Assembly (NCBI RefSeq): GCF_963676685.1
Contig: NC_092357.1
Coordinates: 16,791,607-16,855,606, forward strand
DNA: 64,000 nucleotides
Direction: 5' to 3'
From: Mytilus edulis
Lineage: Eukaryota; Mollusca; Bivalvia; Mytilida; Mytilidae
Part shown: piece by piece, positions 45,401 to 56,099 of the stretch
How positions within the stretch are numbered: the first letter of the stretch is position 1
Layout: each line of letters starts with the position of its first letter
Translations under genes and position numbers: made by a program
Notes under the pieces: generated by a model
Database searches by the model: none
Told to the model about the DNA's origin: nothing
Seen by the model: the letters and a program-made list of their open reading frames with translations, nothing else

Positions 45401-48400
45401 GGTTCACATGAGGCACCCGTTGTGTCGGTCATGTTATTACGACCCGGTACGTTGTTTAATTCGATAGGTCATATTTCTGAAAAGGGAACGGGCTTGTGGT
45501 TACGACATAAGGAACATATCCGATATCATCTTTAAAACGGATATTCCAAAACTGAAATCAACTCTTTTTTCGTAAAGTTTTGTTTTTCAACCGACCCTCA
45601 TAGACACCTTTAAAGGATAAACATTTGACCTATAATGTAGCATTATATATTTTTTACACCCATTTCACTTACAAAAATTAACAAAAGAATATTTAAAACA
45701 GATTTAGTTCTGTGATATTTTTTTGCTTTCACAACTTTTCATTATTTATTTTACAGCTCAATCTGACGATGAAAGAGATACATGGATTGAATGTTTTAAA
45801 AAGGTAAACACTGACTTTACCTCACCTCACCTCACCTATCCTCTTCATGCCAGTCGGCATTGAAGGCCCTGATACATTGTTTCCATTTCACACGGCCTTT
45901 AGCTACTGTTCTTGCTGAAGCCCAGCTGTTCCATCCATGTGATGTTCGTTCTGTCTCTACAGTCCGTCTCCAGGTGGTTTTGTGACGTCCAACTTTCCTG
46001 TTTCCCTCTGGTGTCCATGTCAGTGCAACTGAACATATACTGTTGGCATCCATCCTAAGTACATGGCCAATCCATCGCCAACGCCGGTCTACTATATCAT
46101 CGCTTAGCTTCTTTGTTCCAGCTCTTATGTGGAGGTTTTCATTTGAAATTGTATTGGGCCATCTTATTTTCAATATCTGTCTCAGACATCTATTTTGAAA
46201 GGTGTTTAATTTCTTCTTGTCTTGTTCAGTTGTTTTCCAGGTTTCACATCCATACAGTAGGACTGATATGACTAAGCTGTTAAATAACCTGACGTTTGTT
46301 TTAAATGACAGTACCGATGATCTCCATATTTTTCTTAACCTGCTGAATTGGCCTTTAGCTTTCTTGAACCTGTTGTTCATATCATTGTCATAGCCACCTT
46401 TTGTTGTAACTATTCCTCCTAGGCAAGTGAAGGTATCGACATCCTCTTTTGGATGCGTTTATCTTAAATCCTATTTTGCTGGCATTTTCTTGAAGTTTAC
46501 TTGTTTTTAACTGTATATGTTGGAATTTGGAAGATAGTAATTCTAGGCCATCCGTAAAATCAAGGTCTTCTAGTTTGGTGGTTAATTTCAATCTAATTCC
46601 TGTTTCATGGTCTTTTATTGTTTGCTTCATGACATAGTTAATGGCTAACAGAAATTAGAAGTCAGACGTCACACATCCTTGTTTTACTCCTGTTTTTACT
46701 TTGAACCATTCTGATTGTATTCCTTTATCTATTACTGTACACTCAAATGAATCGTAAAAGAGTTTTATTACTGTGATGAGTTTGTCTGGGCCCTCATATA
46801 CTGTTTTCATCATACCATTGCTTGCTGCTTTTTCTGCTTCTTCAATTAAGTTGTCTGTCAATTGCCTTTTGTCATGTCTCATACTTTTCTTTACCTCCTT
46901 GTCTTTGTCGCTATACTTGGCATTTAAACTGTTCTTGACTCTTTCTGATCTACTGTTGTTAGCTCTTTCCTTTAGTTGTCTTCTCTCGTCTACAAGTTAC
47001 CATGACTCATTGGAGATCAAGGGCTTATGCCCACGCTCTTTGAAACCTAAGGTTTTAGTTGCTGTTTCTTTACAGCATTTTATTGCTCCTTCCCAGAATG
47101 TTTCTATGTCCTCTAGTTCATCTAAGAATTGGAACTTGTTCTTAAGCTCGATTGAAAATGCTTTTCGTACTTCTGGATGTTGCAGTTTGGTGATATCAAA
47201 TCTCTTTCTTGTAGTATCCGTTACTATTTCATGTTTTTTAAGTTTGATTCTTAATTTGCATTTGAGGGGTTCAATGTCTGCTCCTCTCATTGCTCTTGTG
47301 TCCAGTATTGATGTTCTGTGTTGTCTAGTAACCAGGATATGGTCTATAAACACTGACTTTACCCTGTGAATCAGTCGGATACATTTTTTCAATCGTTTGA
47401 TATAATTATCAGAAGAATAATTATAGTTCATCTTATAATACATTATCAGATGTGTTTAATCCCAGAAAATAGACCAGAATGACAACTTAAATTTACGGTT
47501 TTATTCAAATTGACCATATTTATTATCGTCAAAAACTGTTAGTTTTGATGAAAACATGAAACAAATGAGACTGATAATTTTGAAAAAGGGAAATAAAATT
47601 GCAAAACGGCCAAGAATTATAAAATGAAAATGAGAATGTTGTTATCCGATCTATAACTTTGAACACTTGTATGGTTTCTTTAAGCTATTGATATTTTTTA
47701 CTTGCATTATATCTGATTAAATGATTGTTTAAAAATGTATCATTGTCGCTCGACTGCTGCTGTAGAGTACAATTGTAAAATATTGTTGTTAACATTTTAG
47801 TGCAATTCCCTAACAGAGGAAGACGATGAAGAAGTTTTCACAGGCGAAAGCAACCAAGAAGGTATAAAAATTCATCTTTCATAAAAGCATTGCTTCTTGG
47901 TAATATAAGCATACTGTATTCATATGGCAATTCTTTTTCTCAATTTCATCGAAACGTCCACAGAATACAGCTAGCTATACATAAAAATAGTAAGCATGGA
48001 TTTGCTATGGAAGTTTTATGTGAGGTTCGGTTTGCTCAATTTCTATTTTGTTATATGATGTTTTGTGAACTGTTGTTTTTTCCGTATATTTTCTTTTTTC
48101 CATGGTATTGTCAGTTTGTGTTTAAAACGTTTAAAACTTTTTTGCTGGTATGGTAGTTTTTGTACCCTTTTAAGATCTTTTAAGTTTTTACTTATTATAC
48201 TTATACACTTTTTTTTACTTTACAATTGTTTTGCACTTCAAACGTCTCACCTGTACTGTCATACATTTCAAACTTTTAACTAGTTCTCTACTTTAGCAGG
48301 AATTTCAATACTTTCGATGTCTTTTGTTTATACGAGAATGGCAGATACGTTTATAGATATCGATATTCGAACTACATTTACAATTAAGTTAAAAAAAGGC

Positions 48401-49034
48401 ATTGAAATACTAGGTTGAAAGGAAATTATACAAAAAAAAGTTATTCAACACTTTAACATACTAAATGAATTGCAAGTACCAACATCTTGCTTCTCCGAAG
48501 TAAAGAAACAAAAGATACCATAAAAACAAACTCAATCTAAAACTTGAAAACTAACTGTCATGCTGACAGTTCTTTAACAAAAAAACTAAAAATGACCAAA
48601 TGACAAACTGTAGTGTTCAAATTACAACTAAGTAAAACAAAGACTGAGTATAATAAACCCCACAAAACACTGGTGGTGATTGCACAATTGGTCAGAAGAT
48701 TTTGTCAGACACGAAAATTAGACAAACGATAAGATATAAAGAACTAAGAAAAAAACATGGCCCAGACTGCCTGATTTTGAGCAGACATCTATTACTTAAA
48801 CGCAAAATAACCTGATGAAGTTCTTAAAATGCACAACAATTGAACATGCATTCAAAAGGCAACTATAACTACATTTAGAATTTTTTTGGTTTCAAATACA
48901 GAAATATTTATTTTACAGCAAGTTATGATGAACTCGAGCCAAATCAAGGTACTCGGAAGAGAATGGAAAGTGATGCTTATATTTTGGAGAAGTTCAAAGA
49001 GATGAATATATCCAAAAAGAAGTATATATTTTGA
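42494..49034 (+). CDS. PH-domain protein, five exons (possible N-terminus of a PH-HSPA12 chimera)
   Basis: Exons: 42494-42594, 44574-44652, 45757-45803, 47801-47861, 48919-49034. All introns are GT-AG and the phases agree (0, 1, 0, 1). The product, about 130 residues, shows the PH fold in order: first strand MEGILKRK, DRWFILTEDGLMRQHD, GLRFNITSNNGQIIKLK, and the C-terminal helix DERDTWIECFKKC with the invariant tryptophan. PH domains bind phosphoinositides or proteins at membranes; basic residues in the first loop are compatible with lipid binding. An acidic tail follows (EEDDEEVFTGE), then a basic KKKYIF end before TGA. The start ATG has an in-frame stop just upstream (42473). One base seems missing at about 42536-42538, so exon 1 as given is frame-shifted; a real lesion, an assembly error, or an exon starting at 42538 after TTTAG are the alternatives. 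A donor at 49022 could bypass the stop and join the HSPA12 exons. Confidence 0.7.
42745..42905 (+). repeat. dispersed repeat shared with the Penelope-like fragment at 55060
   Basis: It has TTGGGAAAGTCCATATTAAA, AACAACTGTTACATTTCTGA and CTCGGTACAGTCATTTTCC. The same order is found at 55065-55160 next to the RT fragment. It lies in the first intron of the PH gene; the open frame at 42755-42937 is a translation of it. Confidence 0.6.
45205..45445 (-). repeat. dispersed repeat family A, inverted copy in PH intron 2
   Basis: It has AGAGGGGCGAATGATATCAG, AATAAACTGACAACGCCATG, ACAATACGAACCCCACAAAA and CAGGTGCTTCAGAAGGTTAA. It is the reverse complement of the 37475 copy. The plus frame at 45270-45467 is a translation of it. 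Confidence 0.7.
45805..45821. repeat. target-site duplication, left copy
   Basis: TAAACACTGACTTTACC is identical to 47347-47363. It overlaps the 5' splice site of PH exon 3, where the exon ends at 45803 and the donor is GTAAAC at 45804-45809. Confidence 0.9.
45832..46380 (-). pseudogene. non-LTR retrotransposon RT C-terminal domain
   Basis: The frame has 182 codons open to a stop. Motifs: VLLYGCETWKTTEQ, LNTFQNRCLRQILKIRWPN, RRWRWIGHVLRMD and KVGRHKTTWRRTVE. This region, after the RT thumb, is characteristic of RTE-like and related retrotransposon proteins. It is the 3'-most coding part, next to the tandem tail. The open length shows limited decay, but the rest of the RT is damaged. Confidence 0.8.
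46388..46882 (-). pseudogene. non-LTR RT palm remnant with mutated catalytic box
   Basis: Two frames carry WFKVKTGVKQGCVTSDF (46655-46740) and then LTTKLEDLDFTDGLELLS near 46540-46590. The RT catalytic box, normally F/YADD, reads FTDG, so the second aspartate is lost. A stop follows GCVTSDF. The fingers and first palm motif are absent: around 46790-46800 the pre-RT linker (ending VYEGPDK) joins directly to IKLFYDSFECTV, indicating an internal deletion. Confidence 0.75.
46997..47346 (-). pseudogene. C-terminal end of an apurinic-type (EEP) endonuclease
   Basis: Just inside the 5' truncation the frame gives IDHILVTRQHRTSILDTRAM and RGADIEPLKCKLRIKLKK, the end of an EEP endonuclease where the last catalytic SDH is expected; here it is replaced (DIEPLKC). 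Downstream comes the linker of the RT. The open frame continues upstream into target DNA (47364-47443), which is not part of the element. Confidence 0.7.
47347..47363. repeat. target-site duplication, right copy
   Basis: It matches 45805-45821 base for base over 17 positions and stops matching on both sides. It marks the 5' end of the truncated insert. Confidence 0.9.
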
Positions 49035-49597
49035 AGATATCTGTCTTTAATTCATTTAATATATTATTTTGCTATGAATTGGAATAAAAAAAACCTATAT
49101 TATTATTACCTAAACATGACATGAAATTCATTCAACCGAAGTAAGAATGCAGTTTTGGTGAAGTATTGGTTGAGAATAAAGTATGGGTGCTCAGCTGAGA
49201 GGTTTATTCAAATATAACATTTATTTATTTTAGCTTTTTTGTAGAGGGTTGAGTCTGTTCGGAATGATAACTTAATGATCATATTTATTTGACATTTTAC
49301 CTACGCTCTGAAACAAAAGCCATTTTCTCATTCAATTTTACCATAGGTTGTTCGTGATTGAGATCTCAATTAAAATTGCAGCGTCAGCTGTAGGACACTA
49401 AGATGAGGTAATTTTGTTTATCGTACAACGGTTGATATATTAAAACGTGTTGTCTTTTTTTTTTTTTAACAAAATTGATGCCTTTTGAACGCGTATTCCA
49501 GGTACGCTTAAAAGAACATTTTAAAAAAAAAATTACCTATAATAATCATGGCAAATTACTTGACAGCTTTATTTAATTTTTTGTCATTCTATTCCAG

Positions 49598-52500
49598 AAA
49601 AGATTATGCAATGGTTGCAGCAATCGATTTCGGATCAGCTTATTCTGGTTGTGCCCTTTCAACGACAAACAGTTTTATCAAAGACCCACTTGATATACTT
49701 GGTATGGGACTAGACCAGAAAGGAAATGAGTCTTTAAAAGTCCCGACAGTGCTTCTTGTAAATCCTGATAGAAAATTTGTAGCATTTGGACATCGGGCGG
49801 AAGATCAATACACTGATTTACTGGAGAGAACACCAGGCGAGGCACACAAGTGGTATTACTTTAGCAGATTCAAAATGCAGCTGTATAATAATATGGTAAA
49901 TATGTTTTATAATGTTTATACTGAGAATAGATAAAAAATTTACTAAATTACGAGATTACTTGCCACATCGAGAAAAAAACTGCAGTAAATGAAAGAAAGA
50001 AAATGACATAATCTGTTGTATGTTAATAGTCGGTAATTAATGCATCATAGTCTTATTTTTAACGCAAAACGCGCGTTTCATGTACAAAAGATATGAATGA
50101 TAATCGAATAAAACGAAGCCAGAATGGGCATATAATATACGAAGTTGAACAGCAAAGAGGACCCAAAAAGTTTTGCCAAATAATGCGATTATAATGAATT
50201 AATTACAAAGGCAATGAGAAAGGAAAGGCACCAAACAGAAATTTAAAATTTCAACATATCAATTAACAAAACCCCTGAAATATATTTCCTTCAGTAGCAA
50301 TTTCATCTGTCACTCTAAAATGTCGCCTTTCATCATATACTGAAGCTCAACGGTTTGCTCCGGGCACTCCGGCTGCTTCTATTAATAAAATCTGACCGCA
50401 ACGAAATAGCTCAATAGTGTCGAATTTTGAATAATGTTTTGCAAGTACCTCTTACCTGTGATATACTTATTCAGCACTTACAATTTTCTTACTTTTCTAC
50501 AGAAACTAAAGAAATCAATGACTATTAAAGACATTACTGGAAAGAAAGAATTGAAAGCAGTGGACGTGTTTGCCTTCTGTATAGAGTATATATGGAACAC
50601 GCTATTTCGTAGGGCAAAAGAGCAAATTACGAATCTAAACGAAGAGAACATTCATTGGGTTCTCACAGTTCCGGCTATTTGGAGAGAGGATGCACGACAA
50701 TTTATGATTGAAGCTGCAAAAAAGGTACAAATCGTAAAAGTTGTTGAAGATTATAAGATTTCCAACCTTTATATATGATTCAGTCTGCATTATTTTCGAC
50801 TCAAAAAACAATTTTGGATTGATAAAAGTTGTAGACTATTTGGCAATGATCTTGTCGATCGCCCGTCAAGTAATAAGTTTTGATAATTCATTTGTTATTG
50901 CTTTTCATCTTATAAGACACATCTCTTATAAGATAGCTAAAGTATAGATTTTTACATGTGAATATGCAATTCAATAATAATATTTTGAAAATGGAAATAG
51001 AAAATGTGTTTAAGAGACCATAACCCGACCAAGGAGCAGACAACAGCCGAAGACCACCAATGGATCTTCAATGCAACAATAAGGTTTGCTTCAGCTGGTC
51101 CCTAAACCAAAATGTATACTTGTTAAGTGATAACGGACGTCATACTTAACTCCTAAATATACACAAAAAACTACAATTACAATTATACGAGACTAACAAA
51201 GGCCAGAGGCTCCTGACTTGGGACAGGCACATAAATGCAGCGGGGTTAAACGTGTTTTTTGAGATTTCAACCCTTCCCTTTTCTTCTAGTCAATATGGAC
51301 AAAAAAACACACCAATACGTATACGCACAGTAAAAGTCAGTTTAAAAGAAATTCGAGTCTTATGTCAGAATGAGCAACAAAAGAAACTAAACAAAATGGC
51401 AATGATACATACATTAACAAAGGACTACTAGCAGTTAACGACGTGCTAGATCCAGACATCAAATAAACGGATTGAAAGATTATGTATTCATCATATGCAT
51501 ATCAAGTACAATCCCTCCCGTTAGGGATTTAGTATTATACCATCATAAAATATATGAGAAGAACATAAACCATATCATGCCAGCAACTGGTTTTAGAATA
51601 GATTTGTTTATTTACGAGGCAAAGACACTATAAGTGAATCAATATTAAAGCCAAAATATGCAATCTGTAATGACCTGATAAATCTACAATAATATGTAGA
51701 ATAAAGTTCTTTTCTCTGAGAACACAAGAAAAATTGTTTTTTTTCAAAACATGCAATATAAAATGAAAAAAGAAAATTTAAAATAGATTTTATTTTAGGC
51801 TGGAATAGATGAAGAACGTTTAACACTTGCACTAGAACCAGAGGCTGCTGCATTTTATTGCAAGAGTGGCGAGATACAAAGACGGGCAAGTAAGACAGTT
51901 GGAGGACTTGGATCGTTTGATACAGGTGCTAGATTCCTTGTGGTAGATCTGGGAGGTAATAATAAAGTCATGTTAAACAACCTCAACATTAAAATTTTTG
52001 GAACAAAATGAATATTTGAGGCATGAAAGAATCCAAAATCAAAATTATAACGTCAACAATGAAACGGGGAAAGGATCGCACCTCTCTGCCCTAGAAACGT
52101 TTGTTTGCAAGTTGTATCAAATTCGACAATGTAAACTATATTCTGATTCAACTTTCCATATGAGAAATCTTAAAAAAAAATGATATTGCTATCATTATAC
52201 TGACTACACTATGATGATATTTTACGATGCTTTTACCTGCAGTATATAAGTAATCTATGCATACAATGTTTCCTGAATAATAATGGCATTGATAAGGCAA
52301 ACATATGTTAACATCCGAAACCGAGAGACAACATTTTACTGTTTTTATTTACCGGAATTGATTTTTGTTTGCTATGATTGTCAGTAAGTATCAACTGTTA
52401 GTATATTCGTCAGGATTCCGTATGTGAGCTTGATTTATAAAGTGTATTTAGGAAACAGATCAATTCTTATTTGGATAAAAGATTGCGTCTTAACGTTTAA

Positions 52501-53935
52501 TATAAGAAGAAGCAGATGAGGTATATTTGCAAATGAGACAACTATCAGCCCATATTCAAATGCAGGGGATATAAGTAATGGAAGGCATTCGGACAATCTT
52601 TAATACTGAGAAATATCTATAACGTACAGTCGACTTAGAGGTCACGACATGAAAAATCTGATTCATCTTATGAAATCATCAGATATTTAAAGGCCTGATT
52701 TATAACAAATCAAAAAGATTTGACAGACACGTAATATCAAATACCACTAAAACACAGACTCGTGATTTTGGACAGGAACAAATAGAATGTGGCTAAATTT
52801 CCATTTCTTTTAACGGGATATGGTCTGCAACCTTGGCTTTCAAATATTTAGTTTTCAAATATTTTGTTGAAATTTGACATAAAAATCGCCTCCGGCTGGA
52901 GCAGTTTATTAAGTGTGGATTATATTTGTAGGGGGAACAGTCGATATAACATCAAACGAAATCTTAGAATCTGGACAGTTAAAGGAAATACACAGCGCCT
53001 CTGGTGGACCATGGGGAGGTAACACGATCAATACAAGAATATGGAAACTTTTGCAAGGAATATTTGGGGACAAAACAGTATCAGAGTTCATTGCAGAACA
53101 TCGGAACGATTACCTTGAACTTGCAAGAACAGTTGAATTGAAAAAGCGAACTGTAACTTCTGATGGAAAAATGAGACTAGAGATTCCAAGGTCGTTAATT
53201 ATAGAGACACAGAAATCAAATCCGGACACAATTGCTGAGGAATATAAGGATAAGGTTAAACTAATAAAAAACATGCTAATTTTTTCACCCGAAGTTGTGC
53301 TGAAAATTTTTAAAGACGGCATCGACAAAATCATCATGTATGTGCACGATTTATTGGACCAACCAGAAACAAAGGGGGTTTCAACTATTCTTTTGGTTGG
53401 TGGATACGCATCATGTGACCTTCTAAAGGATGCAATGAAAACAAAGTTTAATAAACTTACCGTCATTTGTCCTCTTGATCCGGATCTAGCTGTATTGAAG
53501 GGAGCAGTTATTATGGGCCACATGGACACTCCTATTGTTGGTAGAATTGCAAAGTTTCATTACGGAATTGCGGTTTTACCAGGTGTTGGACAGGCGGAAC
53601 CATTGACTTCAACCAAAGAAGAATTCCAAATAATCATTCGAAAAGGTCAGCCCATTAAGGTTAATGATGTAGTCACGGGATACGATTTTCCGATAACGTT
53701 TTGCAAAGAGGAAGCTTTTATACAGATTTACGCCTCCGATGATGAAGAGCCACCACAAATAATTTCTCAGGATAACTGCAGGAAAATAGGTCAGATCCGT
53801 ATAAAATTACCGAAATCCAGAATGGAATCACGTCTTAAGATAGGAATATCAACTAGTGAAACAGAATTTAAAGTAGTTGCCAGAGATGAACAAACGGGGA
53901 AATGCTTTGAAGGTGTTTGCAGCTTTCTAAATTAA
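49598..53935 (+). CDS. HSPA12: HSPA12-like Hsp70-superfamily protein, four exons
   Basis: Exons: 49598-49895, 50503-50724, 51799-51955, 52932-53935, all GT-AG with matching phases (0, 0, 1). The product is about 560 residues. Phosphate-1 AIDFGSAYSGCALS is near residue 9, the WVLTVPAIWREDARQFM region near 145-161, LEPEAAAFYC near 183, phosphate-2 VVDLGGGTVDI near 220-230, and ILLVGGYASCDLLKDAM near 378. These are the ATPase-lobe motifs of actin/Hsp70 folds. HSPA12 proteins lack the classic peptide-binding C-terminus and EEVD; this one ends FLN. Human HSPA12A/B are cytosolic and implicated in stress and signalling; the role here is inferred only. The first exon has a strong acceptor (TTTTTTGTCATTCTATTCCAG), implying an upstream exon, and is in phase with the last PH exon. 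Alternatively translation starts at ATG 49548 in unspliced sequence or at ATG 49610. Compared with the paralogue exon it lacks about 10 residues after GVGQAE. Confidence 0.9.
50040..50185 (+). repeat. old dispersed repeat family D in HSPA12 intron 1
   Basis: It has AACGCAAAACGCGCGTTTCA, TGTACAAAAGATATGAATGA, TACGAAGTTGAACAGCAAAG and AAAAGTTTTGCCAAATAATG. It is more diverged than the other copies. Confidence 0.6.
51000..51330 (+). repeat. dispersed repeat family B in HSPA12 intron 2
   Basis: It has AGCAGACAACAGCCGAAGAC, GCTTCAGCTGGTCCCTAAAC, AGAGGCTCCTGACTTGGGAC and TTCTAGTCAATATGGACAAA. It is the same family and orientation as 39545-39935. Confidence 0.7.
52515..52620 (+). repeat. dispersed repeat family C in HSPA12 intron 3
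   Basis: It has TGCAAATGAGACAACTATCA, GCCCATATTCAAATGCAGG and GAAGGCATTCGGACAATC, diverged from 28185-28345. Confidence 0.5.
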
Positions 53936-54019
53936 ACCTTTTGAAGTTATGTAGAAATCATTATCCACAAGACTACATGTAGCAGTTGATTTTTATATAA
54001 CCTTTTTTTCAAGTTTTCA

Positions 54020-54025
54020 AATAAA
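54020..54025 (+). promoter_or_regulatory. polyadenylation signal of the HSPA12-like gene
   Basis: AATAAA is 85 bp after the TAA at 53935, in TTTTCAAATAAATG, which resembles the 3' region of the upstream paralogous exon. A downstream T/GT-rich stretch is present but not remarkable. Confidence 0.6.
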
Positions 54026-54174
54026 TGTATGCTGTTGAATTAATTCTCACCAAATGAAAAAGGCTAATATAAAAAGAAAACACACTCTAATGCAATTATT
54101 TTGTAAAGATAATTATCATTGGACGTTGACAAATATTTTGAAGGGATTAATTCCACGTTCTACCAGACCGTAAC

Positions 54175-54360
54175 TAAGGAAATAAACTCATCATAGATAC
54201 ACAGATTTAAATTTTGTACCTACGACAGACGCGCGTTTCGTCTATTAAAGACTCGTTAGTGACGCTCGAACCCTAAAAAGTAACAAAGGCCAAATAAAAT
54301 AAGAAGTTGAAGAGCATGGTGTACCAAAATTTTGTAAAAGTTTTGCCAAATACAGTTAAG
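54175..54360 (+). repeat. dispersed repeat family D after the HSPA12-like gene
   Basis: It has GGAAATAAACTCATCATAGA, ACGACAGACGCGCGTTTCGT, GACGCTCGAACCCTAAAAAG and AAGAAGTTGAAGAGCATGG. Confidence 0.75.
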
Positions 54361-55059
54361 GTGTTCCGGACACGATTTGAAATGTGCAGTACAATAAATT
54401 GTTCATATAAAGTTCGAAGATTTGGGATTTGGGAGTTCAACGATAATGTTATACCAATACCATAATTATATCTATATCATATAACTAACGAATGTTTGCT
54501 AATAACTACGTTTTAATCCAATATTTACAATATATACATTGTTTTCGATGTTAACTTATCGCATGATAAAGACGATCTGTTTACGTCTGAACATTAGAAG
54601 GTGTCATAAATTTAGGAATCCTGTTAAGATTAACAATTAACTTTCTACACAATAATAAATTCTTTGGAAAATACTGTTATCTTTAACTAATCTTAGCAGA
54701 CGAAAATGTAGCTCTATTTCAACATAATTATATTGAAAATTGACGATAAAAATAAAACTTGCAAACAGTGCAATTAATAAAACCGTTTTCTACTCTATTA
54801 CAAATCATAACTAAAAACTATAGTCTTCAATCCATTCTCCCCCTCTTGATTGCTCTAAGCCAATCAAACAAAACAATAATTAAACGATATAAAACTGTCT
54901 TTCAAATCATCAAATCTAAAACTATTTTAAAATATTCAACTGTCTGAATTGAAATGAAAATATATGTCCAAATTACTTCAATTATTTATCACTGTCATTT
55001 TCGGAGGTTTCGATGTCTAAAAAGTAAAATCATATAAATACTGAACTTAGAGGAAGATC
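54361..55059. other. non-genic stretch
   Basis: Nothing supported. The open frame at 54759-54947 is of low complexity without motifs. Confidence 0.5.
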
Positions 55060-55510
55060 AATTGGGAAAGTCCATAATCACATGGCAAAATCAAATAACA
55101 AAACGCATCAAAAACGAATGGACAAAAACTGTCATATTCCTGACTTGGTACAGTCGTTAAGTTTTGTTTTCAACCGACCTTCATTGTCAATTTTTAGATG
55201 TAAGTCAAGATATGAGGCCGACTTAACTGTATCTGTAGTATTCCTTATCACTAGCTCGATGGGATAGATGCGTTCCACATAGTCACCAAATTTTGAATTA
55301 TTTAGTGAAAGAACATCATCTATATAGCGGAAAGTAGAGTTAAAGGATATTGCTAACTTCTTATCTTTCTTCCTAAGAAGTTCCTGCATGAAGTCAGCCT
55401 CATAATAATAAAGAAACAAGTCGGCAAATAGAGGGGTACAGTTTGTTCTAATTGGAATGCCGCCAGTCTGTTGAAAAACAAGTCCTCCGAACGTAACAAA
55501 TATGTCAAAA
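55060..55510 (-). pseudogene. Penelope-like reverse transcriptase fragment
   Basis: The frame reads FVTFGGLVFQQTGGIPIRTN, then PLFADLFLYYYEADFMQELL, the catalytic box TFRYIDDVLSLNNSKFGDYV, and SASYLDLHLKIDNEGRLKTK. It is the same family as the relic at 7985-8835 and is open over about 120 codons. It begins abruptly at about 55510, where the sequence switches from BEL/Pao integrase DNA, and loses similarity after the RLKTKL segment, continuing as the repeat seen at 42745-42905. Both ends are therefore truncated. The Penelope-like assignment is from memory of motif style. Confidence 0.75.
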
Positions 55511-55960
55511 GCGTAACGATAATGCTGAAAATGTTCGATTTGTCTCACTAACATGTTTTCCAAGTTCGTGATAGCGTTTCACAATAAGCTTCGTGACCCA
55601 ATTTTTTCGTGGTAATATAATTGGATATTTTGCATCAAACGATAGAAATTCGGCGTACTCTAAATGTCCATAACATCTAATTAATCCATTTTCATCAATT
55701 CGCAGTTGTAATCATAACAATTTGCTGGTTTTCGGTAAATCTTTACTTTTTATAAGAGCATTGTATTCGTTTGAAAATGCCTCCCTTTGTGCATTTTTAA
55801 TTATTTCCAATTTGACACCTGCATATTCGACGGTAGATAAACTTCCTTGACAACGTTGTTCTTGCTTTAGTCTGCAATTGTCAATAAATCTGTGCACATA
55901 TGATTGTACACGAACTAGTCTTACAAAACATGAATAACGTACGGGATCTAAACGCCAATC
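55511..55960 (-). pseudogene. BEL/Pao integrase zinc-binding (H2C2) region
   Basis: The part at 55712-55897 gives LSTVEYAGVKLEIIKNAQRE and the lead-in to the zinc domain. Below it, after a stop near 55712, comes a RIDENGLIRCYGHLEYAEF segment, then YPIILPRKNWVTKLIVKRYH with the first histidine of the H2C2 motif. The sequence then leaves BEL/Pao at about 55510. The catalytic core that should follow is absent. Confidence 0.75.
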
Positions 55961-56099
55961 TGAATCACTAGTATGAATACTTTTCAGTGTAATACAGTTA
56001 GTTAAGTTATCGCTTGTTTCCTTCTGACACTTAAGCTCGGTATCACGTACGTTTTCTATCTGAATATTAGTTTCCGGCCATTGCGGTTACTCATCTTGT

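Larger units (their letters stand above)
45822..47346 (-). mobile_element. 5'-truncated, internally deleted non-LTR retrotransposon in PH intron 3
   Basis: The element is flanked by an exact 17-bp target duplication, TAAACACTGACTTTACC, at 45805-45821 and 47347-47363. Minus-strand coding remnants run from the end of an endonuclease to the RT C-terminus. Its 3' end is a short tandem tail (CACCT)n on the plus strand, at 45821-45836, as in RTE/CR1-like elements that end in microsatellites rather than poly-A. The 5' end is truncated inside the endonuclease, typical of target-primed reverse transcription. The left duplication begins at the T of the exon 3 donor GT, so splicing should survive. RTE-like assignment rests on the motif style of the C-terminus. 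Confidence 0.85.

Noticed and set aside
46773-47369. 198-codon plus-strand open frame rich in Ser and Leu
   Set aside because: It is antisense to the non-LTR retrotransposon frames, which carry recognisable RT and endonuclease motifs.
49548-49597. Upstream ATG giving MANYLTALFNFLSFYSR as HSPA12 N-terminus
   Set aside because: Not excluded, but these bases look like a branch region, pyrimidine tract and acceptor (TTTTTTGTCATTCTATTCCAG), so an intron is the better reading.
53110-53529. 139-codon minus-strand frame
   Set aside because: It is antisense to the conserved HSPA12 terminal exon; the same applies to 35889-36233 and 52909-53091.
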